Shown in pieces: positions 16,413 to 30,100 of a DNA stretch of 64,000 bases. Position 1 is the first letter of the stretch; the number at the start of each line of letters is the position of its first letter. The notes beneath the pieces were generated by a model that saw nothing but the letters and a program-made list of their open reading frames with translations, was not told the DNA's origin and did no database searches. A program made the position numbers and the translations under genes. This DNA comes from Erpobdella octoculata (lineage: Eukaryota > Annelida > Clitellata > Hirudinida > Erpobdellidae). Location of the stretch: positions 1,898,605-1,962,604 of the forward strand of contig OZ022246.1 of NCBI GenBank assembly GCA_963978895.1, read 5' to 3'.

Positions 16413-18529
16413 CCAGAAACTTTACAACTCATAGTGCAGTTTTTATCGTGTATTTATCGTGCAACTCAACCTGTTTGTAGAAAAAAAAATCGTGATATTA
16501 AAATGGGTAATCTTTTTTTCAAATTGTTTCTCATCAGATGCTCTCTGACTGACAATCATTTGAACAATCGTTTTCTTAGTTTTCTATAAATTATTTTCTA
16601 ACATGGAGCTTCCTCTACATCTCTTTCCTCTCTCACTTTTCTTCAACACATTGTGTCATTTTATATAATCTAATTAAGAATGTCACGTGTTCAATTTGTT
16701 AGCTTGCCAGTTCATAAAATAGTAGCAAGATTTACGTACAAAGAAGCACACACACACATACTCAAACAGAGCTTGTAACCTAAACAAAAGCTTGTAAAAA
16801 TGTCGTTTTAAAAGAAAAACTTCCAATGATTGAAAAGCCGGTAAATTTTGAAATATAAGGAATTTGTGAAAAAACCACGTTTTTACGGCTTACTCGTTCT
16901 AACTCTTACCCTCAACAAGATTAATAAAATGTGTGGAATGGAGCCTTGGACTAATTTTTAAAACCTAGTCACTCTGTAGCTGAGCCAGTTTTTCCAGGCC
17001 TGGACTTAGACTTGTAAGTCTGTTTTTCAAGTTTGATTGGGTCCGTACAGTAGGTATATACGCAGGGCTGGCTCAAGAGTATAATAAAACTGCAATGAGG
17101 CCTAAGAGTCGCAGGAGCGTCATTTCAGCAATTCCTTGTGGGGCCAAATTTTAAAAATATTTCTTCTACAAAGATTTTCTTAAACTTTATACAATTTTGT
17201 CTCCAAAAATAGCTGATGACCGGGAGTGTGGCGGTAGTCGAAGGTACATTTTTCAAAAATTTTCCAAAATATATATAATTTTTTCACAACAAAATAAAAT
17301 GTTTTCTTGAAAATCAGTGTAAGCCCTTTGCCTTCCCCCAAAACAATCAGGGTCATAATTTAAAAATTATGCATTTTATTAGACAAATTAGAAAAGTTTG
17401 AACATGTTTATCGATTTTTAACGTGGCTTCGGTCGTTGGACTTTTCAATTTTACTCCCTCCTCTTCTTGGCCTATTTTACAGAACATCAAGAGGCAGGAG
17501 GCAACCCTATTTAGGCGCCTACGACGTTTGTGATACCGGCGAGATTAAAAATGCCGACTTTCTGGTCTTCAGGTAGGACAGGTAGGTGAATGATTTAGAG
17601 CTATACAACAATTGCCACAAGCGTTCGACCCAAGTGCTTAAAGTCAATATGACTTTCAAAAGCCAAAGTTTTATTTTTATAATTTTGCATTTTTTTCAAC
17701 GCATGAGAAAATATTTTTTGATTTTTATAATTTATAATATTAGGGTTTATAAAAAATTCTAAACTGTTTTGTAAAAAATTAAAACATAAAAAAGATATAA
17801 TAATTTATTTTTTTTTTGTTTTTTTGTCCATCCCCATGTTTCATAATTTTGCGCGACTTCGTTCTACGCTTGTTGGCAGTCGTTTCTTTCTGTTAATTAT
17901 CCTGTAGGTATCGGGTGTCCTGCTGATCTTGTTTTGTTTTTGTAACAGGTAAAATTTTTTTATAAACAAAGGCCAGGTTTTTATTAGCTAGGGCTAGCGC
18001 CGCTGGACGGAGATTAAATTTTACCCGTCCGTCGCTGTCAGCTGTTCAATTTGTGTGGCTTTTAAAATTTAACATTTTAACCGTTAAACTGATCTTTTTG
18101 TTAAAATTTCAATTTGTGTGGCATTTAACATTTTAACTGTTAAACTGATCTTTTTGTTAAAGTTTAACAAAAAGATATACAGTTGAAATTATATGCTTTA
18201 GCTTAGCTATATAAAGTTTAAATTATAATATAGAATAGACTGCGGTTGAAAATAATAATTCCTACATGCATCGATGCATCAATAGATAACGTGAAATTAC
18301 GATATTATTATTATTATATATAAAATAGGTAATTTTATATTAAAAAAATAATTAAAAACACCGAAAATAATTTCTGGACCTATTCTACATGATTACCATA
18401 AAATATAGACTTATTAAAAGTTAAACTTCATTTAATTATTCAAGGCGTTTTAGAGTTTAGACTTAATTTTTTTTATTGATCAATATTTACCTCAAATTAC
18501 TTTTTTCAGTTACCTATCTTTAAATAACA
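16413..18529. other. Intergenic region with repeat debris
   Basis: AATAAA at 16923 may end the TIR gene transcript. 17040-17350 contains a degenerate member of the GATGACCGGG/GGTAGTCG repeat family that also occurs in the TIR gene introns. 18046-18180 has a twofold direct repeat around TTCAATTTGTGTGGC and TTAAACTGATC. No exon is visible. Confidence 0.55.
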
Positions 18530-19775
18530 ATGGAAGGCCAAGTAAACAATTCTGTCTTGTTCAAAGAGATAGAAACAGAGTATCTCGTCAACACAAACGT
18601 CTGTGTTCAATATAGCATCTCTGGAGACTTAGAAGTGAACTCAAGAGACTGGATTGGTCTCTTTAAAAAAGGATGGAAATCACATGGCGAATACGTTTAT
18701 TACGAATGGTCACCATACCCTGCAGGCTACGTAGTTGGCACAGAAATTACTAATAGCGTCGTTTTTCCAGGTATGATGTTTTTTTCGAATTTCAATTTAT
18801 ATTTAAAGAACATACGAGAAAACATGTTTTGTTCTTTTTTTATCAAGGGTCAAAACTTCCAAAAGATGACAAAGAATCTTACCAGTTTTGCTATGTATCG
18901 CGTGATGGACTCGTAAAAGGAAAGAGCGCTCTCTTTTCCTTCAGAAAATATTCTCCGGACGAGCTGTACGAAGTGGACGACGAAGATCCCGAAGTTTTGG
19001 TCGTCAACACGAGGAAATCGCTCGAAAGTCAACTCGAAGTGGCCAATAAAGAGATCAAACAGCTGAAGCAGGTTAGAAAATGTTTCATCATGAGAACAGA
19101 AACTTAAATTCAATTTTTATGCGTTGGTACATCGCCTGGTAACTCTTTACAGGATAACAAACGTGCAGAAGAACGTATAAGCTCGTTATTTCGGTGCTGT
19201 TTGAAAATGCAAGATGATTTGGATGCTAGAGATTTAAAAGAATGCCAACTAACAGTTAGTACCTTTCACAATGTATTGAATGTATTTACATGTTGTAAAT
19301 AAAGAATTTTTATCGAAAACCATTAAATTTTAATTATATTATGTATTTAGTTTTACTAAGAACCGTTAAATTAATTTAATATCATGTACTTAATTTTATA
19401 TTGATATAATTTTGAAATTAAGTAAAAGCTTTTGATGCGAAAAAAGTAACTTGTATGGTTTGATGTTTTAAATGAATAATTGCTAATTCTATTACAAGTA
19501 CATGGTTATTTTAATTTTAGAAATTGATTTCATTTTTCTCAACTCAGACTGAACTCGACGAAGTTAAAGATAACTACAAAAGAGAAACCGGAAACAGCAG
19601 ATTGATGAAGATCACACTCAAAAGCTATGAAAATAATCTATTCAATCATAGAGTAATTAGAAAATTATTTTCATCACATCAAAATACACCATTATTTCTA
19701 TTAATTTTCATTAGATTTTATTAATATTTTTTTTAGAGAAATATTATTATATTTTTTTTGAGTGTTTGTGTGCAT

Positions 19776-19874
<99 letters not shown>

Positions 19875-21257
19875 CCATATACTCTTTTTTCAGTGTCAGC
19901 TCTATAAATCTGCATGCGCACTGTCTAAAGAAAAATCGTTATGACTAATTTATTTGTTTAAATATATAAAAATATTTTCTCAAAGTAAAACAAGAATCAA
20001 AATAAACTATTTTATTTTGAAATGTAGAAGGAGCTTACAGAATTGAAGAATAAACTTTTTGATGAAACCAGGAAACGCGAACTCGCGGAGATGGAAGTCG
20101 CGAAGGAAAAAGTAGTATATTCTTTATTTACATTTATAATATTTAGTAATCTAAAAATTGTGAATGAAGTTGAAGGATTTTACAAAAGATTTCTAAATAT
20201 TACGGCATGTCAGTCGTACGAGTCTAATAGAAAACCTTTGTTTGATCTTTATTTAAAAAAATGATTTGGTTTTTAATTATGTATATTTGAGCTCATCAAT
20301 GCTTGTTTGAATTCTTTTGTAGAATTCCTTCACAATTAGCAAGGAAAAATTCAAAAAACAAATTGCAAGTCTAGAAACTGAAAATTCTTCTTTGGCTGGC
20401 AGGATTGAAAAACTTTCTTCTGAAAATGTAATTCAATTTTTTCTATATATATATATATATATTTATTTAAAAATTTATATATATATATTACCAAGGAATT
20501 ATATTTTTATTATATATATATAACCATCAATTAGTATTAATGGTTGGGGGACTCAGTAGTAAAAGCGATGGCAGCATAGGCACAGTAGACGGCTGCAAGG
20601 GGAAGCGGGAGATAAATAAAAAGGCTTTTTGGGAGAGAAAAGGGAGCTTAAAAAATTTTGGGGGAAGAGTATCTCCGCCTACCCCCGGTCAACAATTTTT
20701 GTTTCAGGTTTACGCCAACCCGCATAAATATATTTGATTCCTTCAAAATAATGTATTTAAAAAAAAACTCATTCAATTATCATACTTGTTTAGACGAAAC
20801 TGAAAGAGGATTGCGAGGAAGCAGTCGAGAGAGTCAACTACTGGTTCGGAGAATATAAAAAGTTTTTGAATGCAGGCGGCAAACTGAGGAAACAACTTTC
20901 TGGTACTTACCTTTTCTCTTGTATCTAATATTTTTAAATTTTATTTAAATAGTCATCTTTATTAACTTTTCTACAAATATTCAATTGTTTTTAGATGTAA
21001 TCGTTTACAAAAACCAAACGGTACTAGATAAATTTATAAATTTTACATACATTGTCTTCATTAATTTTTACACTAATATTCAACCATTTTTAGATGTAAT
21101 AATTTACAAGGACAACCAGATAATGCCCGTTGAGGTTTGTGCTGTTTTTTTGTATGTTTATTTATTTAAAATCTACAGAACATATTTTATCTTGCCATTT
21201 TTATTCTCTTTGCAGAGCCTATTCCGTGCTTACCCAAATCTCTTTTCCGGAATATAG
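18530..21257 (+). CDS. CALCOCO/TAX1BP1-like protein, copy 1 (short)
   Basis: Exons 18530-18770, 18848-19071, 19153-19254, 19548-19652, 20028-20111, 20323-20427, 20794-20902, then either 20995-21020 or 21094-21134, and 21216-21257. The product is about 345 or 350 residues. The SKICH domain (about 8-115) shows RDWIGLFKKGW, YYEWSPYP, LPKDDKESYQFCYVSRDG and VKGKSALFSF, the pattern of NDP52/TAX1BP1/CALCOCO1. It is followed by EDPEVLVVNTRKSLE, which aligns with the NDP52 LVV motif that binds ATG8C, then a coiled coil. There are no zinc fingers. The C-terminus ends SLFRAYPNLFSGI. A possible alternative terminal exon at 19894-19944 has a good acceptor and ends in TGA without a donor. The paralogues lie downstream on the same strand. 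A selective-autophagy adaptor role is inference from the family. Confidence 0.85.
19778..19866. repeat. (TA)n microsatellite in copy 1 intron
   Basis: About 45 uninterrupted TA dinucleotides in the intron after 19652. They create long Ile-Tyr open frames on both strands with no coding meaning. Confidence 0.98.
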
Positions 21258-24183
21258 CGATCCCAGTCATGTCTACGCAGGAGAAAAATGTACACTTCCA
21301 CCATTCCTGATGTGCTTTATTTTTTATTGTGTTGTGTGTGATCACTTTAGAATTAAAGTTTTAGTTTATGTGATTTATTTGGCTTTTTTTATGATTTTGA
21401 GTCTTAAGAATAATTGAAGTTGTGATGCATTTATGAGCGTGCAGATTTCTTCAAGCAAGCTCATTGGCTGTTTCTGTTGCCAAGTTTTGTTTTTTTTATT
21501 GAAGCTGCATTACAAACTATCAGATATTGCAAAATTCCACTTTTTAACTTTTTGTTCATTGGAGCTGTATTGTAAACTATCATGTTGATTTATAGAAAGG
21601 TTTGAATACTCAATTTTACAACAGTCTCATAACTTTTGCCTATTTGTTCAATAATAAGCACTCATCGTGGGCGCCCGCAGGAATTTTTGCAGGGGGGCAA
21701 GCTTCTTATTTTTTCTCTCTTCACGATGAAAATTAAAAAAATTCTTTATTTGGAAATGTTTATATCTCCAACACAGCTAAACTGTCATTGCTGGATAGAA
21801 ATTTTAATGCTTTGCAGAAAAATTTAAAAATTTTTTATGAAAATGGGAGGAGACAATCAAACAATAGTAAAAGACCAACCACGCAGATAACTTTTGAGAA
21901 ATACTTACTACAATTGCTCCCCCCCCATCATTAGCTGTGTTTGGTGGAAAAATTTGCAGATATGATTTTCTAGGGACGTACTCTTTAGACTTTGCCCAGT
22001 GTGACAAGAACTCTAGCTACGCCACTGCAGTTTTTGGGTTGTCTTGACCTATTTTTTAAACTTGTGTTAATATTGGTGTAAGCAGCCTTACTAATTGTGC
22101 TTATTTATTTCTCAAATCCCTGCACAGGCCGATTTTTTTAAACCTGACCCGTTATATAGATACAAAATCCCAATCCTGTTCATTTGCATTGCCACAAAAA
22201 TCCATGGCACAGCTCAATAGTCTCAACCATGCTGATTTTGGTCTAGCCTGGACCGTTTGATAACCAACTCTGATCAATGTTTTGTCAGTACAGTTATTTT
22301 AGGTTACACTGATGAAATGAAATGGAAAAACACATTGTGAAAAAAATAGTTGTCTTTAAAAATATTTTAATGTTATTAAATTAAAATTAATAAACTGAAA
22401 TTTTACAATGCATACAACCTATTTGCCCCAGGTTCCAAAAATCATGCATCCAGCTTTAAAAAAATTCCAAACTTTAAACACTTTTCTCCCAAAAAGACAG
22501 ATGACCAGGAGGGAGTATTCGCAGCTACTTTACAAAAAACTTTAAAACTTTTCCAAAAAACTTTGTAGCTATTTGTTTTCTAAAAATAAATTTGGTTCGC
22601 TAAATCCTTAGGGGACAATTTCCCCCCTGCAAATGACGCCCCTGCGTGTGGTTATTTATGTTTGATTTGTTCTATTACCTTGGTTACTACACCCCAAACC
22701 CCCCGGTTGAGGCCCCAAAAATTCAGATGACTTGATATTTAAATAAGATAGGTACGTTTCAGATTCTAGCAAAAAGCCATAAAATTTAGGCAAACGAGCT
22801 GGAAATTTGTCAAAACACTCGAAGTAAAAAAACATTTAGACCTCCACCGGTAGGTCCAACAAAAAATTTGAAAATGACATTCATTTGTCTAAATTAGCTC
22901 AGATCATTCTAAAGCAAGTTCTTGCAGAAGTAATTATTTGAAATATGAAAAGGCTGAAACAAAACTGATCATTTTTCCCGATTTCCAGAGTCGCTCGGGG
23001 ACAAATCACAAATTCTGCACCCCCTCTACATAACGTTTTTTGCTTCTTCCACCCAAGAAAATCTGACAATTTTCTTCGAAATCCTCTTTCCCTCTTTTCA
23101 TTTTTCTTCCAAAAAAAAACAGATGACCGGGGGGGGGGGTGGTAGTCGGAGCCATAAAAATTGCTAGGTATAGCTAAATAATAATGCGCCCCTAGCCCTG
23201 CGCCAGGGGTCAACTGTCCCCCTGCCTTCTCCTCCCTACTTTTCTGCGGATTTCTATCTTAAAATTAAAAATAATTTTTGGTATACATAATAAACATTTC
23301 GCTTATAATAATAATCTATTTCAAGATGTTTTACTGCGATAATAAATGTGTACTAAGCAGCTAAAGTTATAAAAATTGGTTCAACATGCCCCGGTCTCCC
23401 CTCCCTCAACCGTTGACTGGCTTTTTTGGACGTGTTGGTCTAACCGTTGATTAGGGCTGATAACAAAAGTATTACAGCGCTACAACTTTAATTGGCAGGT
23501 ATATAATGGGAGGCAAGCAATCAACGGATATTAACTGTTTTATTCAAGAATCTGCTTCAACTACCACTTAAACTTGGCTGGCTTCAAAACATGGCAAAGA
23601 CATTACCAAAGTATCTTTAAACTAATGAAAAAAATAAATAAACTATTTAAAATTTATATTAAAAAATAAATTTATAATTGCTTATTGAATTTCTGTAACA
23701 ATTAATTCTATTAAAAGTTTGCAGGCCATCACTATTATTTCATAATTTTGCGGGACAATAAAATAACTGTCTACGTTTCTAAAACCTTTTATAGTTGGTT
23801 AATCCTTTGTTTATTTAATTTTCTTGTTTTGGTGGTTTGAAACTATAGCTTACAACCTAAGCCTGACCCTAAAGGTTAGAATATAATCTTTTTCCATTCG
23901 GAACGGCACTGAGATGTCATCTGTCGATGCTAATTTTAATTGTTAACCTAACCTTCTATCACATTACATTACATTACAGTACAGTTACAGTTGATTACGG
24001 TAAAATTATATAATAAGTTATAAAAGGGAAAAGTTGTAAAAGTCAACTCGAAAATCACAACATTGACTAGTAGTTTATTATTATTTATTAAAAATTTTGA
24101 GTAAAAAGTTAGAGAAGTAGCTAATTATTACAAGAAAATATCCATGATTTACATTTGTGTTGTTTTATTAAAGCAGTGTTGAC
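21258..24183. other. Copy 1-copy 2 intergenic region, repeat-rich
   Basis: Holds several non-autonomous repeat pieces: 21660-22030 (ending CTCTAGCTACGCCACTG, a hAT-MITE-like end), 22440-22640 (GATGACCAGG, then CCCCTGC end), 22985-23245 (GATGACCGGG and GGTAGTCGGAGCC), and 23255-23404, a fragment of the TA-flanked MITE seen complete at 38114-39264. The whole stretch is repeated at 36612-40699. Confidence 0.7.
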
Positions 24184-27100
24184 ATGGAAAATACCGTTGA
24201 GAAAGCCAACAATGCTGCAATGAAGAATGTGATTCATGTAAAATTCCAAGATATTGAGCCATGTTATCCAATAGGAGCAAACCTAAGCGTTCGCTACAGC
24301 ATTTCTGGGGCTCTCGCTGTTGGCTCGAAGGACTGGATAGCATTGTACAAGGTCGGAAGAAAATTGGTCTCAGATTGTATCTGCTACAAGTGGTCGCCTT
24401 ATCCTCCGAACTATGTGAAAGGCAGTGATGTTGAAAACAAAGTAGTCTTCAATGGTGAGTTTAATAATTTTGCTTTTGAATTATGTGTAAGTATTCAAAC
24501 ATTATATGTACAATTTAAATGTTGTAACAAATCATTTTTTTCTAGCTTCTGATCTTCCGAAAGACGACGGAGCACATTATTACTTTTGTTACATGTCTTC
24601 AAACGACCACATAAAGGGGGCAAGTTCTTACTTTCAGTTCAAAGTTCCACATTCTGATGTTGTAGAAATGGAAGATGACAACAGTGAACTCATGGTCGTT
24701 AGCTCAAAAACACAGATTCTTGAAAATCAGCTAGAAGCTGCAAAGAAAGATATCGATTTTACGAAACAAGTAACTGATTATTTCTTTCTGTTTGTTATTG
24801 TCTTAATTCACAATAATGACATCTTGCTGTGGTTTATTATGAGGTGCTTGTTTCATTTTTTTTTTGGAAGAAGCATAGTTCAGTTTATATATATATAAAT
24901 ATATATACAGTTATTATTTTCAATTATATGGTTTATTCACCTGAACTAAAATGCATATTAAATCTCATCAACATTACTTATTTTTTTAGAAACATGAAGA
25001 AGTAGTGCAAGAGTTAGAGTCTCTAAAAGTTACCGTGGAGGAGTTACAAAAAACATTAGAAAAGAGTGAAATACAAGGGAAACAACTCCATGAAAACATC
25101 AAAGTAAATAATACTAATACACTTATTTGTACTGTACATGTTTGGTAGGTTGTGGTATTCAGGCCAAAGTTTTATGCATATTCGTGTTATTAGTTCTTCA
25201 TAGTATTGATCGCTTTTGCCAAAGCTAGAAAAAAAATCTTTGGAGAAAAAATTGAAATCACTTTGTAATAGTAATATAAGTTTCATTTTAATGTGATGTA
25301 CATTTTATTATGTTATGATATATATATAATTATTGAAATTCCTTATATTAACTTCACCGCCTGTCGTGCTTGTTTGTTTGCTTGCTTGCTTGCTTGAATG
25401 TTTGCAAACCTCAAAATGAAAATTAACTAACATCCTAATATCCAATCAAACTGAAATTTGAAATATAGGCTGGCTCCTTATGACAATGCATTCTATTAAA
25501 GTTTCAATATTTTTTAAATTTTTTAATAATTATAAATAATAATTACCTATATTTTTAAACAAATCATATGCAATTAAATAAATGTTTGCATACATAACTT
25601 GAAAAAATGTCGTTTTAAAAGAAACATTTTTGCACTAATTTATATGCTTTCAATCAATTTGATAAAAAATTATCCTGATTTAAGGAAAAGACCGACGAAT
25701 GTGATAAACGAGAAACTGAAATAAGCAAACTGAAGTTTGACATTGAAACTGCCCATGAAAAGATCAAAAAGCTGGAACAGGTTACTATAAATTGTTTTAC
25801 ATTATTATTTTGGTTGCAATGGTCTTATTTATTTATTTACAAAGGAATTCATGAATCTTTAATAGTCACACATTGTTTTTGTTTGGATTAGTTATACCTG
25901 TTATAGTTGTTTTGTTGGATAGTTATATCTTGTTTTGCTGTTGACTGTTTTTTGCTTTAGAGCAGCAGACGCGAGGGCTATAAAAAGGTTAACATTTTCT
26001 AAATAAACATTATGTTCATTACTTAGGAAAAGAATAACTTGTTGAAATTGTTGAACGAACGAGAACAACAGTTAGTTGTTCAGGTAAACAAACTGAAGTA
26101 TAATACCACAAAGACAACTCTCTTGACTACGAAAATCCAAAAAATGGAGATTGAACTTTTAGCTAAACAGGTGATAATACAATTCGTAACAATTAATCTT
26201 TTTGGTGTGTTCAGAATTATACATTATATGATATCTATTTTTTGTTTTGAAGAATCTGGAGGAAATGGTTGAGAAATTAAAAGAAAGTTTGAGCAGAGAA
26301 GAAACAATCAAAAAAGAGATGGGAGAACAAATTAAAATGTTCCAAAACAAGTCCACTCTCAAACTGCAATTTCAAGTTGTTATATATATATATATAGTAT
26401 TGATTTTCTTAGGTCAAAATGAGCTACAATAGATACAATGATTGCAGGACATTTTTGCCGAGATAATCAATTGACTGAAATTATTTTGCTAACTAATCTT
26501 GTGCTTCAATTTGACAGAAATTATTGGAAGGTTCATTAGAGCAGTCGTTAAATGCTTTGGACAGTTTAAAGAAATTAACTGATTCGATGCGGAAAGAAAC
26601 CAGCAAATTGTTGAAAGTGGATCAGGTGGAACTTTTTTCTTTTTTGTTTGTTGTATAATGATTTTTTAATTATAGAAATTATATTTCTATATTTATATTT
26701 ATATATAGCGATTAATTATATAATGATTTATTCAGGATTTGATTCAATGTTTTTTTATGTAACTTTACAACCTATTTGTTTTTGTGTAACTTTACAACCT
26801 ATTTATTTTTTATGTAACTTTACAACCTATTTATTTTCATGTAACTTTACAACCTATTTATTTTTTATGTAACTAAACAACCTATTTATTTTTATGTAAA
26901 ACCCGCCAGGCAACGAGTGAATGTCAGAAAGAAGAAAATAAATTGGAGGAAAATAAATTCAAAGGATGCCCTGAGCCAAAAAACAGCCCAAAAGATAGCA
27001 AAACTGAGGTTGGATGATACCTTATGTATAAACATTTTATATTTATACTTGAAACATGTCTGTAACGAAATAATGATTACTAGTAGTGTTACAATTTTTG

Positions 27101-30100
27101 TTCTTAAACATCTTACATTTATGTTTCTTTAAATGTAACAAATTATTTATATGTACAATTTATTCACTTAAATGAATATATTTATTAATTTGTCCATATT
27201 ACTTATATTATATGATTATGTTAGAATAAATTTATATATTAATGATTCAACTTCGTGATAGGTTAATCAAGAGATGATGTTTGGACTCATCTCGATCGTA
27301 GATAAACTTACAAATACGAGCAACGAAATCAAAGCTGCCAGTGAAAATTTGCATATCGAGTTCAACAGTCACAATCAGGTTGGATTTCTATAATAAACAG
27401 TTAATTTATTCAAAAATCTGATTGCATTCTTTATCTTTTAAATACAGATTATTTCCTAATGTAACATTATTTGATTTATAACCTGTAGGGTGTAGAGGAT
27501 CGATAATGATTTTAGTTTGTGTAATTTTAATAAACGACTAACATCTACATGTAATTAATTGAATACAGTCAGTGAATGAAGCAGTTCGTGCCATGGAGCA
27601 AGATGTTTGTAATCAGAAAGAAGCAAAAGAGGTACTGCTTTTATGACTTGTTTGATTTTTTTTGTAGTTATGTAAATAAATAATTATAAATCTTGTATAT
27701 CTAATTTATTCTCTATAAATGAGTAGGTCTTTCAAAAGAAAGTTGAATCACAAGAGCAGCAGATTGTAAAATTTTTGAAAAGTAAACAAGAATTGCGTGT
27801 AATCATGGAGGATTTGGAGGGAAAACTTGCAAGAAAAGAGGAGGTTGTATTCCTGGTGTATATAAAGAGTTTATTTTATACTTTTGCTTGTAATATGTTG
27901 ATTTGAATGCTATATTTAATTAATTAATTTAATTAATTTTTAATCGATAAACATGTAGTGTATCAATAACTTTTACAGTTTGTTCAAACTGACATAAATC
28001 AAATTTCTGTACTTAAAAACATACTATAAATTAAATACTTTGACTAAAACAGGACTATATCACCTTGGAGAAAGATTATTTTGATGAGACGTATGCTACA
28101 CAGGTATTTATTTGGATTTAATATTATAATAATTTCTAACGTGTAATTGATTAATATCAAATGAAATATATCTAACAAATAAATTGCATTAAGCATTTAC
28201 ATGTAAAATAACTTACTCTTTAACTTTAATGTAGGACCTTAGAAAAGCGGTGTCATCGCTTGAATCGACCATAAATGAACTTGAAAATAAAGACATAGAA
28301 AATCAAACTGAAATAGAAAGTCTAACAGTTCAACTTGAAAATCTAAATAAGGTCAGATTCTTAACATGCTCTACTATAACTTGTAATGACTGGGTTGGGG
28401 GGTTAAACCTAATCAACATTTCCTCCTAAAAAGTTGAAGAACAGGAGCTTTGCCATATGCAAAAAAACCTCTGGTTATAATCATAATTAAATCAAACTGT
28501 TTGAGCTACTGCTAATTTTAAATGGTTTTTCTTTTTTAACCATTGTATTTATCATTTAGCTACTGCTAATTTTAAATGGTTTTTCTTTTTTAACCATTGT
28601 ATTTATCATTTTCCCGTAATACTCTATAGTACTCTCTCGGAAAACATGTTATATGTTACAATGATTTATAATTTGATTACTTTTTCTAAAAACAGTGGAA
28701 TCTCAGACTGAAACAGCACGTTTGCGATGAAAAAAATTCCAACCAGGTAATGTTTATTTTGAAGTTTTTCAAGTATTACAGGCATTTTTTGTACATATAA
28801 ATAAGCCTGTGAAATTGGTGTACTATGCGCAAGTAATTTTAGTTCATCACTATACAATTTTTTGTTGCAAACTGCCTGTCAAAAATGATGGATTTTTTTA
28901 AAGTTTCATTATATATTATTTTCGATGGCAGTGCCACCTCTTTTGATCATTGGGACTGACAGTGAAAAATTACGTAATAATTTTTATTACATGCCTGCAC
29001 GCACTAATTTTGGCGACTGCTGACCACCGCAGTCGCTGCGAAATTGCTTACACACATACATAGGTACATCGCAAGGCAGTGAGTGAATATACATACATAC
29101 ATAAATACATACATACAGACATAAGAAATTATGTATGTAGACAATCTGTTCAAAAGAAAACGTTACAGTTCAATAAAAACATTAAGAAAATCGTCATTTT
29201 TTGACGAAGTATTTCCAATTTTTATATAATTAATGTTATTTATTACCGGACTAATTTATTGAAATAATCTTGTAGGCCTATCAGAATAAGATCATATCTC
29301 TCCAAGATTCGGTAGATAAGCTTATGGAATTAAGAGACACGCTTCTGGGCACCGTAAATGATTTGAATTGTCGGGTCATCATCCACGACCAGGTTGGTGT
29401 CAAGGTTTACATTTAATTTATATTCTTATTCTAGAACTTGAAACAGTATTGATTGCTCACCATTACAACATACTCTGCTACGTTTTGTGATGGTTGTGAT
29501 TACATTTCATCTGATATTAAGCTTTGACTTATATAATTAATGTTATTTATTACCGGACTAATTTATTGAAATAATCTTGTAGGCCTATCAGAATAAGATC
29601 ATATCTCTCCAAGATTCGGTAGATAAGCTTATGGAATTAAGAGACACGCTTCTGGGCACCGTAAATGATTTGAATTGTCGGGTCATCATCCACGACCAGG
29701 TTGGTGTCAAGGTTTACATTTAATTTATATTCTTATTCTAGAACTTGAAACAGTATTGATTGCTCACCATTACAACATACTCTGCTACGTTTTGTGATGG
29801 TTGTGATTACATTTCATCTGATATTAAGCTTTGACTATGCTGACATTTCTTCTGACACAGGTGAGATATGACTACAATAAGAACATGCAAGAATTGAGGT
29901 CTGAAAATAAAGTCCTTCAGGAACAGGTCTCAAAGTTAACAGATGATCTCAACGATGCCAATGTATTGCCTACAAAGAAATGTGCTGAAATGTCTGATGA
30001 ATGTGAATTCTTAAAGAAGAAGCATATGGAGATTCAAGCTGAAAAGGTAAGCCATTTTAGATAAGCTTGTTGGGTTATTATAGTGGCTGAGAATTTAAGG

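Noticed and set aside
19733..19944. Ile-Tyr repeat proteins, and the same at 43080-43376
   Set aside because: They are translations of (TA)n runs.
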